Part shown: positions 1 through 10,994 of the stretch, piece by piece
Layout: every line of letters starts with the position of its first letter
Position numbering within the stretch: the first letter of the stretch is position 1
Source of the DNA: Dictyophora rubrovolvata
Taxonomy: Eukaryota; Basidiomycota; Agaricomycetes; Phallales; Phallaceae
Direction of reading: 5' to 3'
Length of the DNA stretch: 64,000 bases
Assembly: GCA_029959195.1 (NCBI GenBank)
Contig: CP114124.1
Span: 2,179,102-2,243,101 of the forward strand
The notes under the pieces: generated by a model
What the model was told of the DNA's origin: nothing
The model's database searches: none
The model's input: only the letters and a program-made list of their open reading frames with translations
Position numbers and translations under genes: made by a program

Positions 1-3000
1 ACTTGCAGGACGTGAAGCCCATTGTCGTCAGGATGGAATGAAGCTTGAAATACCACAGACGACCGGCTTGTTTAAGTCCGTAGAGTGCCTTTCGCAGTTC
101 CCATGCCCACTCTTCCTTTCTGCTAACCACAAAGCCTTCAGGTTGCTTTATGAACACGGTCTGGTCTTTCGGGAGTTCGCTGTTCAGGAACGCAGAGTTG
201 ACATCGATAACATGGATCTCGAAGTCGAGGGATGCAGCCATTGCACAGAGTAGGCGAATGGACTCAATCTTGGCAACAGGGGCGAAGGTGTCGCTGAAGT
301 CAACACCGGGCTTCTGACGGTATCTAAGTGCAACGATGCGGGCCTTATATTTGAGTAAACGCCCTTCATTGTCGTTCTTGATGTTGAAGACCCATTTCGA
401 TCCAATAACCTCACGACCTTCAGGAGGTGGTACCAACTTGTAAGTACCAAGAGATTGGACTGAACTGATTTCGTCTTCCATTGCACTGAGCCATTCTGAC
501 TGATTTGCAGACTTCATTGCTTCAGAATACGTTCGTGGGATGACTTGCAGTGCAAGGTTCGCATGGTCGAGACCAGGGCCATTGGGTTCGTCTCCGTTGG
601 GCTCTTCTACGTCATTAGCAAGATCTGGGACATCTTGCTCGTCGGCAGCAGGAGGATCTATAGGAGGATTGGGAGGAGCCTCGGGCATGGCCTCATATTG
701 TTTTGCAGAGGTTCTACCCAAGTTCCGGGTGGCCGTGCGAATAACATCCTTGGCATGTTGCTTCGCGCGACACTGTGATCCTTCTGGTAAGATATTCCCT
801 CTATCTACATCGGCATGACATTGACATTGTGCTCTATGCAGATTCGGAATATCCTGAGGTACAGGATTGGGTACAGGGACGTCAATGTCAGGAACATCAT
901 GGACGTCAAGATCAGCGGGAATGTTGTGGACATTGGGAATGACACGAGCATCAGGGGTAGGAGTTGATCTATGAGGTAGATCATCGTCGGTCAGGTCTTC
1001 CTGTTCAAGTGGTTCGCTGCTGGTGTCGTCTTGTAAGTCGATTTTTAAATCTTCATACCTATACTCCCCCTCAGCAGCCAACCGTTCTTTCCAACAGGTG
1101 TTGTCATCAAAGATAACATTTGTCGACGTTATGATCTTGCGAGTTTCAGGATCATAGATTCTCCAAGCCTTCTGCATTGTCGAATATCCAACAAATATTC
1201 CGGCCTTTCCTTTTGGCTGGAGCTTGGTTTGATGAGGGTTTTCATCTAACACATATGCTACACAACCAAATCGATGCAAACGTGAAATTTCGGGTTTCAG
1301 ACCAGAGACCATCTCGACCAGGGTCTTGAATTGGCTTAAGGATCGAGTGTAGTTTCGGTTCTTCGTGTAAGCAATGTAGGCGGCTGCTTCTGCCCAAAGT
1401 GAAAGCGGCAACTTAGCATCATACAGAACTGTTCTGACCCTTTCAATTATGGTTCAGTTCAGTCGTTCTGCAGTGCTGTTTTGCTCAGGTGTATATGGGG
1501 CTGAAGATTTGAATGCAATGCCATGCTTCGAAAAGTAGTCAGTCCACATTTTGCTTATGAATTCGGTCCTGTTATCTGAATGAAAAATTTTTAGGGTCTT
1601 CCCGGACAGATTCTCAGCCTTCTGCTTCCAGTTGATAAAAGCCTTGAAGACCTCGTTCTTACGTCTCAGGAAGTAGACCCACACATAACGTGTATGGTCA
1701 TCGGTGAAGGTAACCATGTATCGGCTTCCCTTTGAGGTTTGAACAGGGGCTGGCCCCCACAAGTCCGAGAAAACACGACCAAGATACTCGTCGGCACGTT
1801 TCGTCAATCAAGGGTGTGTTGCGCGCGTGATCTTGCCAACTGCACAGCAGGGACAAACGGGTGGCATGCTCATTAAATCGTTCTTGCTGAGCTTGATACC
1901 GGTAAGCATCTCCTTGTTAGCGATCTTCTTGACATGGTTGTAGTTCAAGTGACCAAGTCTCCGATGCAGTTGCTCAAGTTTTGATATTTCAGCAACGTTC
2001 ACAATTTCAGAGTCTACAGCTTCATCAATGTGATATAATCTATCGGATCTTTTGCTCGCAGTGAACTGAACATCTTCCTTCTTCAGGATATTCTGCATAA
2101 GCTTCCTGCCATCGTTTGCTTTGAATGATACAGCCTTATCTTGCCCAAACAAGGTGTAGCAACCAGCTTCATCCATTCGCGATACAGATACTAATCCTAA
2201 CGACATGCTGGGGACATAGCAGGTGTTCTTCAGTTTAAGCTTTGCAGGTTTGCCATTTGGCAGTTTGATTCGTTGATTTGATTTTCCTCGGCCAACAATT
2301 TTGACGCCATTTCCTCTAATGCCATTGATGCGGCTTGAGGAGGAGGGAGATATCTTATCAAAATTACGACAGTCATTGTCGATATGGGTGGTTGATCCCG
2401 AATCGATGATTGTGCGAGTTTGAAGGGTATTAAACACTTTCTCGAATTGATTCTTCGGCAGTTCACACGTGCAATGCGAAGCAGTAACAGGGAATTTATT
2501 GACAGAAGTTGTGGATACAAAGCAAGACTCTTGGATCAGGTTCGTATTCTCATCACTATCGCTGCCGGACTCTTCTGCAGCTTTTGCATCTTCCTTCTTC
2601 TTTTTCTTGCGCTTTCGCTTTGGACCCTGACCTTCCTTAGCACCGCCTTTCGCCCAGCAGCTCAAAGTGTCGTGGCCTTCCTTGTTGCAGTTTCGGCAGA
2701 ACTTCTTGCTGCTGCTTTTGGCTAGACATTCTCGAGCAGCCATGGCATTCTCATTCGCCTCGGATGGGTCCTTCGCTTTGCAGATTCGAGCTTCTTCGAG
2801 GATTGCTGCTATTACTGTAGACAGCTTTGTGGATTCATCCACTCACATGGTGGACATAAATCCCATCCAGGACTCAGGGCCGGCACCACTATCTGGGAGA
2901 GTTGATAAAAGGATCGTGGCTTGGATGTGCTTGGGATATTTGACACCAGCATTGACAAGGTATCTCAATGTTGTTTTGAACTCTTCTACATGCTTGGTAA

Positions 3001-3439
3001 TATCTGTAGACGCGTCTGCGATTCGATTGAGCTTTCGAAACCACATCATGATGGAACCCGTTCCGACTTGCTGGTACTGCCTTCGTAGGTGGGTCCACAT
3101 CTCGTGTGTAGTCATGTCTTCAAGCATTAGGATGAGCTTCTCGTCAACATTGTGGGTGATGGCTATTCTTGCATAGCCGTCTTTGAGTTCCCAATTTTCG
3201 TAGTCTGGTAAGTGCATTGATGGTGCTGTTTCTTCGCCAAGGACAACTTTCCAGACATGAGCACGTGTGAGCAGCTGTTTCATCAGCATGCTCCATGTCA
3301 GCCAATTTTCGTCTCCTTGTAGAGGCACCTTGGGCTGATATTTATTGATCCAGTTCGGAGGCTCAAATGTCTTTGCACTTTTTGGGTCAGATGGCTGAGT
3401 CGAGGATGACTGAGAGGGTGGGGGATCAGATGGCATCAC
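1..3439 (-). pseudogene. copia gag-pol polyprotein, three in-frame stops
   Basis: One reading frame runs from ATG at 3439 to base 1 without a frameshift. Gag (UBN2-like) covers 3439-2846; a CCHC knuckle (C-x2-C-x4-H-x4-C, starting CRNCNKEGH) is near 2700; the protease motif DSGST is near 2400; the pre-integrase zinc motif (H..H..CPCC) ends near 1830. The integrase core has D in SDLWGP, D in HSDN and E in PEQNSTAER. RT_2 starts near 440 (GSKWVFNIKNDNEG, then VDVNSAFLN). TGA stops at 2843-2845, 1808-1810 and 1454-1456 interrupt it; each falls where Arg is expected (for example AERLN-stop-T). The integrase motif reads DNRTEF where DNGTEF is usual. The last 484 codons to the edge are open. The copy is dead for autonomous translation but still looks young. 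Confidence 0.9.
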
Positions 3440-3469
3440 TCTTCACACAGTTTGGTCAGGTTCGGTCTA

Positions 3470-3762
3470 GTATGAGCTTTTTCTTCGTTTTTTAACTAGC
3501 GGGCTACACAGTTAAAATAACTGGAACACAGGGCCCATAACCTAAAGAATATTGCTCACTACGTGTACTCAACACAAGTGATAGAATATTAGTGTACCTA
3601 AAGAATATTGCTAGGTACAGTAATTAATAATAGAAAGAAAAGCTAAACTATAAAAGGAACGTACCTCACTACGTGTACTCAACACGAGTGAGGAAATAGG
3701 CGCGGTGCGCGTATGTAACTATATACACTGTGACGCAGTCACAGTGTGACTGTAACTCAACA
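3470..3762 (-). repeat. 5' LTR of the copia element (left limit approximate)
   Basis: On the minus strand the LTR starts TGTTGAGTTACAG at 3762. It contains a perfect hairpin at 3725-3747 (10-bp arms, 3-bp loop), a TATATAG box at 3719-3725 and internal direct repeats: CCTAAAGAATATTGCT at 3541 and 3597, and a block around CTCACTACGTGTACTC near 3555 and 3665. The inner edge is uncertain because the 3' LTR is not in the window; about 3470 leaves a 30-nt leader before gag. No primer-binding site was assigned. Confidence 0.65.
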
Positions 3763-4318
3763 AGACATGGTTGCCTATTTTGACGTGTCCATCGGGTAAA
3801 AGCACGCCCATTGCTTCCCATCTTTTTCTGTAGGCCGTGTGACTAGATACAAAATCGTTCAGACGTCAGTTGCAGAATCAGAATGACCGCATATGTACTG
3901 TATTTCTGTCATCCTGATAATGACAGCTTTGGCCAGCCGCGGATGGTTATACGTCATATGACTGTTCATCAATATGGCACCGGCATTAGCTGCTTTCATC
4001 ATTTCCATTAAACTTCGTAGATCGTATGAGTTATGTCTGCCATCGAGTAAAAAACACTTACTCTTCAGGTGTATTTTTTTGCCGACACTCCTTAACTTTG
4101 GTCTCCAGGTTTTGAATAAATTTTTCAAGCTCACTAGGCTTGGGCGTTTCAATCTGATTGCGGTCACCTTGTATAATCTTCTTATGGAGGTCATACACTT
4201 TCTCTTTGGGCACCGCTGTCAATTTGTCATCAGCTTCTGTCATTGCTAGAATAAAGGCGGCATGGCGCTGCGCGAAAAACTCGACTTGTTGTTTCTCTTC
4301 TTTCGAAAGTCGCGGCAT
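3763..4318 (-). pseudogene. orphan three-exon gene, copy A, disrupted by copia
   Basis: Exon 1 is 4318-4062 (MPRLSKEEKQQ...), exon 2 is 4012-3899, and exon 3 starts at 3842 and is cut at 3763 by the LTR after 80 nt. Introns are 49 and 56 nt with GT..AG ends. Splice phases and flanking residues match intact copies B and C (4665-5564, 10995-11898), so gene and insertion point are well supported. The lost part is the last ~115 residues. Exon 1 has diverged far from B and C (it carries QIETPKPSELEKF where B has MTSPGLANLEKF), so A is an older paralog. Family unknown. Confidence 0.75.
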
Positions 4319-4664
4319 GAGATTTGAATTGCAAGATGCGGTAAGAGAAAACTTTTGTTTCGTCTACCTTTTTCGGAGATTAAATAATGGAACAAAGGAA
4401 TTACATAATTTTGCCTTTTTTTCAAACGAAAAACATTAAAAAAATTATCAAACTTTCGACTATGTACATATTGCAGCATATCGCCTTAACAAGCTGTCCA
4501 TCATTGTCATGATTCTGACGTCCAGACATTTTCAGGGAAAAGACATTTATATCGATACGGCAGCTGTTATCAAAGTGGTACAAATAGCATGTAAAATAGC
4601 CTGTAAAATTGCGCTAGAAACTATAAAGCATTGTGTGACATTTTTGTTGGCGTTGATTGTGGCA

Positions 4665-5564
4665 TTATTCTCGTTGAGGCTTCGGTGAAGCCCACAAACC
4701 CGGCTCAGCTCGTTCTTTTAGCGCACTCAGCTTCATTTCCATAGCGTGAGATGTTCCCTCCCAGAGCACATCATAAACAATCCCATCTGCAGTACGTTTA
4801 AGGCTTACTACTTCGAAAGCAGTAACGCTTTGGCCATCGAGAGGGTCTGCAACAAAAAAAGTCGTATTGAATAGATGTCCATCATCCGCCTTTTTAAACT
4901 GGTCAAATGTAATTTTCGTCCACGTCGCGGGGTCTCGACTGGCATCTGAAGGATCAAGAAGATTGGGATCTTGGTTAAGAGGCCGGAAATTGCCAATGGG
5001 ATTGAGAGAGACTTGGTCGCCTATTTTGACGTGTCCATCAGGCAAAAGCACGCCCTTTGCTTCCCATCTCTTTCTGTAGGCTCTGTGACTAGATGTAAAA
5101 TTATTCAGACATCGCAGATACAGAATGGCGGTGCGCATACTGTATTTCTGTCATTCTGACGTCGACAGCTGTGGCCAATCGTGGGTAGTTGTACCTCACA
5201 TGACTATTCATCATTATAGCACCAGCATTAGCTGCTTTCATCATCCTCATTGCACTTTATTGTGTGGGTCATGTCTGTCGTTCACAAAACAGAAAACAAC
5301 ATACTGTTCATATGTATTTCCTCGCCGGAACTCATCAACTTTCTTTTTCATACTCACAGTAAACTTTTCAAGGTTGGCTAATCCGGGGCTTGTCATTTGG
5401 CCGTCCGAGTCATCGGCCATGACCTTGTTATAGAGTTCGGAAAATGCTTCTCGAGGCATCCCCCTCAATCTGTCATTGCCTTCAGTCATGGCAAAGATGA
5501 GGTCAGCATGACGCTGCGCAAGTTCCTCGACTAGTTTCTTCTCGTCTTTCGAAAGTCGCGGCAT
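4665..5564 (-). CDS. orphan three-exon protein, copy B (265 aa)
   Basis: join(5564-5305, 5254-5141, 5088-4665) on the minus strand gives 265 aa in one frame; introns are 50 and 52 nt. The start MPRLSKDEKKLVEE is shared with copy C. Residues 1-86 are charged and predicted helical (RHADLIFAMTEGNDRLRG; KKKVDEF). Exon 2 adds a short segment with MKAANAGAIMMNS and RYNYPRL. Exon 3 carries LLPDGHVKIGDQVSLNPIG, a DPSDASRDP stretch and a WEGTSHAME block near the C-terminus. No signal peptide, membrane segment or catalytic motif is evident. The 3' flank (about 130 bp) is also shared with copy C, so the duplication unit includes it. No known family was recognised. Conservation of splice sites and frame across copies is the main evidence that it is a gene. 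Confidence 0.75.
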
Positions 5565-6996
5565 GAACGCAAGAGGCAGGGGGAAAACGCGTTTGTTTTG
5601 CCATCTCTTTCGGAGATTAAATATTATGGAACAAAAGAATTACATAATTTCAATATTCTCTATTATTTTCAAATGAAAAACATCATACCACGGCTACATC
5701 GGCGGGAGCCGCGGGACTAAGCGCGAATCCTAGGCCTGAACCTGCCTGAACAGGCTGAAAACCATGACATACATATCTCTGTAAAACTCTATGTAAAAAG
5801 GTCTCACGGCAGCTTGACAGCAACGCCCCCTCGTCGTTAAACGTTAAACGTTAATCGCTCATGTAAGTATTACGTACAGACACAGTACAGCTACAAATTA
5901 TTCAATGCAACGGCGAGCAACGCGCGCGCTGTAAAAAACACTTTATGCGAGGAACACAAAGTCCTCGCATTTCGTCCCAAAGGATAGTCCTAATTCTCCG
6001 ATAGCATAAGTCGAAATTTTTCCACAGACATTCGTCTGATTCAATGGCTGTATTTACTATTTAGCGTACTCTTAAGTATCAGCATAATTCGACCTCTTAA
6101 GCATGTTGGAAATTGAGGAGGGTGCAAAACACATTAAATAGCGAGTTCTGAGCACTCACATTACTTAACATCACTGTTGTCTAAAACAAATTTGGACAAG
6201 TATGTATGTATACGTCCAGATGGGCATTTTATGCCAAAGGAGCTCTGATCCGGAAAAGGGTAATATGGGTCACCGGTCACCGCGGACATCCCAATGCCCC
6301 GGTGTCCAACAAAATTCCCCTCACCCCGATGTAAAAGGAGTTGAAAAGTTGAAACGTTCGGCCCAGTCAGTGATCTCAAACAAAGCTACCAGAAGGTGGA
6401 CGATCTTAGTAACCTACAGCCTGGAGAGACTACCTGCCGCTACAGGCACTATATATACCTCATGTAAAGCCTGATACATTCAACTCTTAATATATTGGGT
6501 CTGATAGTTTTGTCCGAAAGAACTGCGCAAGAGTATTTGGCCTGAACCATGTAAGAACAATATTACGTAAATGGTCAATCAGCACTGTTTTGGTCCATAC
6601 ATGATCGTTGATAGGTGATGTCAGATTTCGCTGTTCGTTTTGATTTCAGCATTCTTGTTATAAGCCTGACCCTGCAAATGAATGAGGGAACAAACTCAGT
6701 TTCTGAGTCATGAATTGAAGGGAGCTCCGAACACAGCGGCGTTGGAACGGTCGTTCGTGCAGAATAAGTCTATATCCTAGTACTAGACTGTAGCATGTCA
6801 CCCAAGATCACCTATTCCACAACATCTTAGTCCTTTACTGACAAACTGGTAATTCACATGGTTATCAGGCCTGGTATAAACGCGCAGGAGGTAGTAGCTT
6901 ATAAGTTATTAGTAACGCACAGGAAACTGAGTTGTCTGTAATACACGAAAGGCGTCTGGGAATAATGACCACCAAGGTTAAACATGCTAAAACTAA
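5565..6996. other. intergenic, no supported gene
   Basis: The first ~70 bp upstream of copy B is shared with the region upstream of copy C (same GAGATTAAA/GAGATTGAA context), consistent with the duplicated 5' flank. Beyond that only short unsupported ORFs are present; no repeat or RNA gene was recognised. Confidence 0.4.
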
Positions 6997-7620
6997 TTAC
7001 GTTATCCAATTGAAACGATTCAATGACTGGGCAGTAGGCTTCGTTCCCACAGGAGGAAGCACATGTTGTGGCGGATTGGTAAGAGGCATATTCTGCGGGA
7101 TTAATAGAAGATGGGCAACCGGGGCAACAAGGCCTGCAGGCATGGGACCACGGACACGTCGCGAATATACCCCGCCTAGTTTCACTTCTTCCGATACATC
7201 TTGTAGATTTAGTTCCACTATACTGTGCATTCTTAATCTCCTAACCGTTGTTTCCATCCGACCGGGGGGTTCAGCTGACATTATGTGAAACATTGTGACC
7301 CAACTGAACCATGCCCCACAGGGATACTCCGATCTGTAATCTGAATATTGCGATGGGATAAAATTACGCGCTCTGAGCATGGAACGTAATTTTGTGTATA
7401 TGTAAGCTGTATGCCACCAAATCAGTATACCTCACGAGTATATGGGCACATAATAAGGACAAGTCATACAAGAGTTACTCCCCCATCCGCCTGGTAGGGG
7501 ATCAATGCTGCGTCGATAATAAATGTCGAAAGAAATACCCCAAATTTGAGGTTCGGCGTCTTGCAACGTGAGTTGTTGTGGAAAAGGTGGTATTGGATAT
7601 TCAGGGTCGCGCTCAGCCAT
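6997..7620 (-). CDS. hypothetical protein, two exons (183 aa)
   Basis: join(7620-7479, 7406-6997) gives 184 codons in frame. Exon 1 starts MAERDPEYPIPPFPQQ; a 72-nt intron (GTAACT..ATACAG) leads to an exon with GAWFSWVTMFHIM and a basic, Pro-rich C-terminal half ending TAQSLNRFNWIT. The join fuses two ORFs that are separately open and turns GGW into GGWGTYIYTKLRS, which looks natural. No family was recognised, no paralog occurs in the window, and no signal peptide is clear. It could be a chance join, so confidence is moderate. Confidence 0.45.
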
Positions 7621-8640
7621 GGATAGGGCTTAAGTCAGAAGATATGACTGGATTGTTCAATCGAAAGTACTGCAATATATATAGTTCTTTAAATTACAGG
7701 CTGAGAATTTTTCCTCTCCCTCACAGCCATTCTCGGCGACGTCAGTTAAGAGGCTTGGAGCACGGATACTATTGTGTGAGTAATTTTGAGACCACTGATT
7801 CGATGGAGCGACTCGGATGCTCGGAACGTTGCTTCGTGTTCATGTCCAGCTTTGTCCAACGGTTGCCTTCAGGGCAGGGTTATTAATGATTGTCAGGCGA
7901 TCTTCTCGATCAGACATTGGGAGAAACAAGTTCCCTACAATAGGTATGGAAAGTAAGGTTCAAAACTTTATCGATCAACGGCCATTACGTATGGACCAAA
8001 AGTGCCAAGAATGCTCTCTGATTTCAAGGTTATATCTACGAATGTGTTACAATAAAGCAATATGTTTTACATGAGTCATGAGTCATGAAGCTCTCAGGGA
8101 AAGACGACCCTTCTTTGGACATGAACCGTTTAAGTTTGTTCCATCGCCAATCCCAAAACTCGACTCGAGTTTAAGTCCCCTCAGGGAAAGATGACCCTTC
8201 TTTGGACATGAACCATTTAAGATTTTTCCATTGCCGATCCTAAGACTCAACATACAGCATATTTTGTCCAATGATTTCAAAGTTATCGCGGACAGTCGCT
8301 AAATAACTGGCCATACCGTCCTTTTGTTCCAGTTATCAACCCTGTGTCCGCTGGACAAAGGAAACGCAAATGGTGCCGGTGATAATTATGACCACACGGA
8401 GTCGGAGTCTGCCACTGGCCAATCGATAATCCCGCGTTTAAATTCTTTTATAACCCATATGCGTGTATTACACACTACTTGACAAGGGTGACAGTACTGT
8501 GTGAGATTGATCAGTTCCCACCTAACGATTCCCTTGGACCACGTATGATTCAAGTCGAGGTGAGTCGAAATGGATATGTTAAAATTAGAAGCTATATAAA
8601 TAGGATTCTTTGACAAGTCCTTAGTGTCTTAAAATGCCTT
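7621..8640. other. intergenic with a tandem repeat
   Basis: No gene is supported. Short ORFs here overlap a tandem duplication at 8093-8255 and show no coding signature. Confidence 0.35.
8093..8255. repeat. tandem duplication, period 87 bp
   Basis: The unit beginning CTCAGGGAAAGACGACCC at 8093 recurs at 8180 with a few substitutions, mostly C/T or A/G (GACGACCC vs GATGACCC; CCATCGCC vs CCATTGCC). A related short piece (TTGGACACAAAC, then ATTTAAGTCCC) occurs near 12040. Confidence 0.7.
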
Positions 8641-9360
8641 TGTTGCCATCGAGAGGATATTTCTTAACCGACTGTGCTATGCTGGAGACATCCACATTCC
8701 ACCCTCAGAAATATCTCCCAATTTTCTAAATGTACGTCCACAGCGTGAAATGTTTTTCCCAACACACTTCATATTAGTATCTCAAAAGCAGGAAGTTTTG
8801 CGCACCATATTTTCTGATAAAGAAAATGCCGTGAATTACGAATGTGTCGAAAATGATCGGTTGACACGAGGATCCAACAGTCTGTGAGGGTTCCAAAAGA
8901 TCGAAAATTTCAACACGTCTATTTGGGAAATTTCTGCCAGTGAAGTCTGCCGGACTACATGATATGGACGTTCAGGAAACGATCATGAAATAGGAAAACC
9001 ACATGTGGACTGAATATCTGGCATCTTGATTCTGACCGCCTGAGCCACTTCTGAGTTGCGGATATTAGTTGTAATTCATGTGGTTGCTCATCGTTATGAT
9101 ATCAGCCTTGGCCGTGATTCATACCTGTCATCAAGTAGAAAAGGTTCGAGTGTGTTTTTTTGCCAACGTTGCTTGACTCGTTCTTCCACCTCACTAATTG
9201 CCGCTTCAGTATCTTCTAATTCGGGTATAGCAATCTAATTATGACCACTTTGGATGATATCTCTGTAAAAAGCCCGGAGTTGGTCTTGTAGTAACTTTTC
9301 CAGTTGACATTTAGCTTCTATGGTGGAGTTGATAAGAGTGGTATAACTCTGTGCGGACAT
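8640..9360 (-). pseudogene. orphan three-exon gene, copy D, decayed
   Basis: Exon 1 begins MSAQSYTTLINSTIEAK at 9360 and aligns with copy A: IIQSGHN-stop-IAIPELEDTE against IIQGDRNQIETPKPSELEK. The TAG (about 9235-9237) stands where copy A has Q, so CAG to TAG explains it. The frame continues past the stop to VEERVKQRWQKNTLE, matching the end of exon 1. An exon-2 trace (MSNHMNYN) lies near 9080, and an exon-3 trace with the GTTGACACGAGGATC block lies near 8855. This is a diverged relic of the A-C family. Confidence 0.6.
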
Positions 9361-10522
9361 TTCGTCTTGGTCTGTGTCATTATTTGTAAAAAAATTGGTA
9401 TGAACGCTGAACCATGTCGGGATGGAGATAAATACCATCAGGACTGGCGCCTGGGGAGTGCCTAAATGTCGGTGGCTTACGCCGGGCGCCGGAGTCAGCA
9501 CCCATATGCATAGGTCATTCCGAGGGGTCTATACGAGATACGTGGTACTCGTAAGTCCGAGCTCCTCGTAGATAGCTATTATATAATCGAGTATCACGCA
9601 GCGTGCATATAGCTATTTTTTTCACCGTAGGCGCGTGCAGATGCCCGTGTGCGCCCAAATTAAGCGGGAGGCGGGAACCGACAGGGCGGGTTGACTATGG
9701 TACAAGAGGCGCAACCGAGGAAAGTTCCATCACGTGACCAAGTTCGACAGGCGCCGAACGGCCCAAACCTTTTCTCGACCATCACTACCTCCTTTCCCAA
9801 CTGCGCCCATCTCCCCGCGTTTGCATCTTTTAGTAGATGCGAAAATGTGCAGCATTCGGATAGATATGTATGGATGAGGGCCGGCAATGGATCAATAGTA
9901 AGCATCTGCCTAGTGAAAAAAATTTTCACCTTTTTAACATTTTTTTTGTTCATGTACCTCGGTTTTAGCTAGAGTGGACGCTGCAACCTCTCCTCTCCCC
10001 TCTCCCCTCTCCCCCTCATACATGGCTCATTTTTAGGTTTCAGCTCCTCTTTGGCGGGTTTGCTGGGTGGTGGGGGCTGGATGTGACAGTAGGTTTGTAA
10101 ACCCTAATGCTGGCATATTCCATCAAACATTAGATAGATTTTGGTGTAAATAAGTAAATTAGTAAATTTGAAATATCTAAGCTATGGCAGTTGTGCATGG
10201 TGCAGATTAAATCGTCGGCGGCGGGAGGACTGTTCAGATTGAATGTTACCTGCCTGCCCACTCGTTTTGTCGTCTACGCATCTGGTCTCGAAGCTAGCAG
10301 CGGGTGGAGACGTTGGAGGGTTTGGTGTGGGGAGCTACCACCCCGCCTCTACTTAAGGCATTTTCAGCTCATCCCGCCCATATCTCTTAGGTTTGGGGCG
10401 GGCGGAATGATAGGTGGGTCGCCGGTTAACTAGCTTTCTAAAAATAAAATCACTTGACGCCTTTGAAGGGTTTTCATCGTCTACGGGCATGGAAGTCCGA
10501 ACTCCTTTGCCGAGTGCCACTC
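9361..10522. other. intergenic; GC-rich blocks and pyrimidine tract
   Basis: No gene is supported. It holds a CTCTCC-type pyrimidine tract at about 9984-10017 and GC-rich patches (GCGGGAGGCGGG near 9664, GGGGCGGGCGG near 10395). It separates copy D from the exon-3 fragment E and may contain an unrecognised insertion. Confidence 0.35.
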
Positions 10523-10870
10523 TCACGAAGTTCGTATTCCCTCCATTCCGAGCTCAACAACATGGCCTGCTATAATTGCATAAGTCTTGCCTAGCGAGGC
10601 TTCCAAGTCTTCCGGTTCCATACTAGTATCCATTGCGCGAGACGTTCCTTCCCAGCGCATTTCATGGATTGACCCTTTTCGTGCACCTCTAGGACCCGTT
10701 AGCAGTAAGGTTCTGGGCATTATCAAGATTATTAATAAAGAACAAATAGCACGCAGCGTCCGAATTCGTCGAAAGTAACTGGTTGACACGAGGATCGAGC
10801 GGCCTCAGAGGGTTGAAAGTGATCGGGATTTTCGCCATGAGCCCTGCAGTCAGGAATGGCGTTGGCTGCA
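10523..10870 (-). pseudogene. exon-3 fragment of the orphan family (E)
   Basis: The minus strand carries EMRWEGTSRAMDTSMEPEDL (near 10665-10605), matching EVRWEGTSHAMETTLSELK of copy C. Upstream, in another frame, lies SCQPVTFDEFG, matching TKWTKITFDEF. The frame change and the absence of exons 1-2 mark it as a fragment. It directly precedes the 3' flank of copy C. Confidence 0.6.
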
Positions 10871-10994
10871 TTTGCAGGGAAAGGCGTATTTATATGATAC
10901 GGCAGCAGTAAAAAATTGTTGTCAGAATGAAACAAATAGCATGTAAATTGCGCTAAAAAATATAAAGCATTGGTGTTGATTGCAGTATAGTATA

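Larger units (their letters stand above)
1..3762 (-). mobile_element. Ty1/copia LTR retrotransposon, cut by left edge
   Basis: Copia-type element read on the minus strand, entering at 3762 with its 5' LTR and running off the left edge inside the reverse transcriptase. The domain order gag, zinc knuckle, protease, integrase, reverse transcriptase is diagnostic of Ty1/copia, where integrase precedes RT. The right end is set by comparison with intact paralogs of the interrupted host gene: host exon sequence stops at 3763 and the element begins TGTTGAG on the minus strand, a normal copia LTR start. The 3' LTR and the second copy of the target duplication are outside the window. Confidence 0.93.

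Noticed and set aside
1454-2845. TGA stops in gag-pol as programmed readthrough or selenocysteine
   Set aside because: Three TGA codons at positions expected to be Arg, none with a recognisable recoding signal; mutation of CGA is simpler.
2667-3176. 169-aa plus-strand ORF over the gag region
   Set aside because: Antisense shadow of gag; composition follows the opposite-strand codons and no motif is present.
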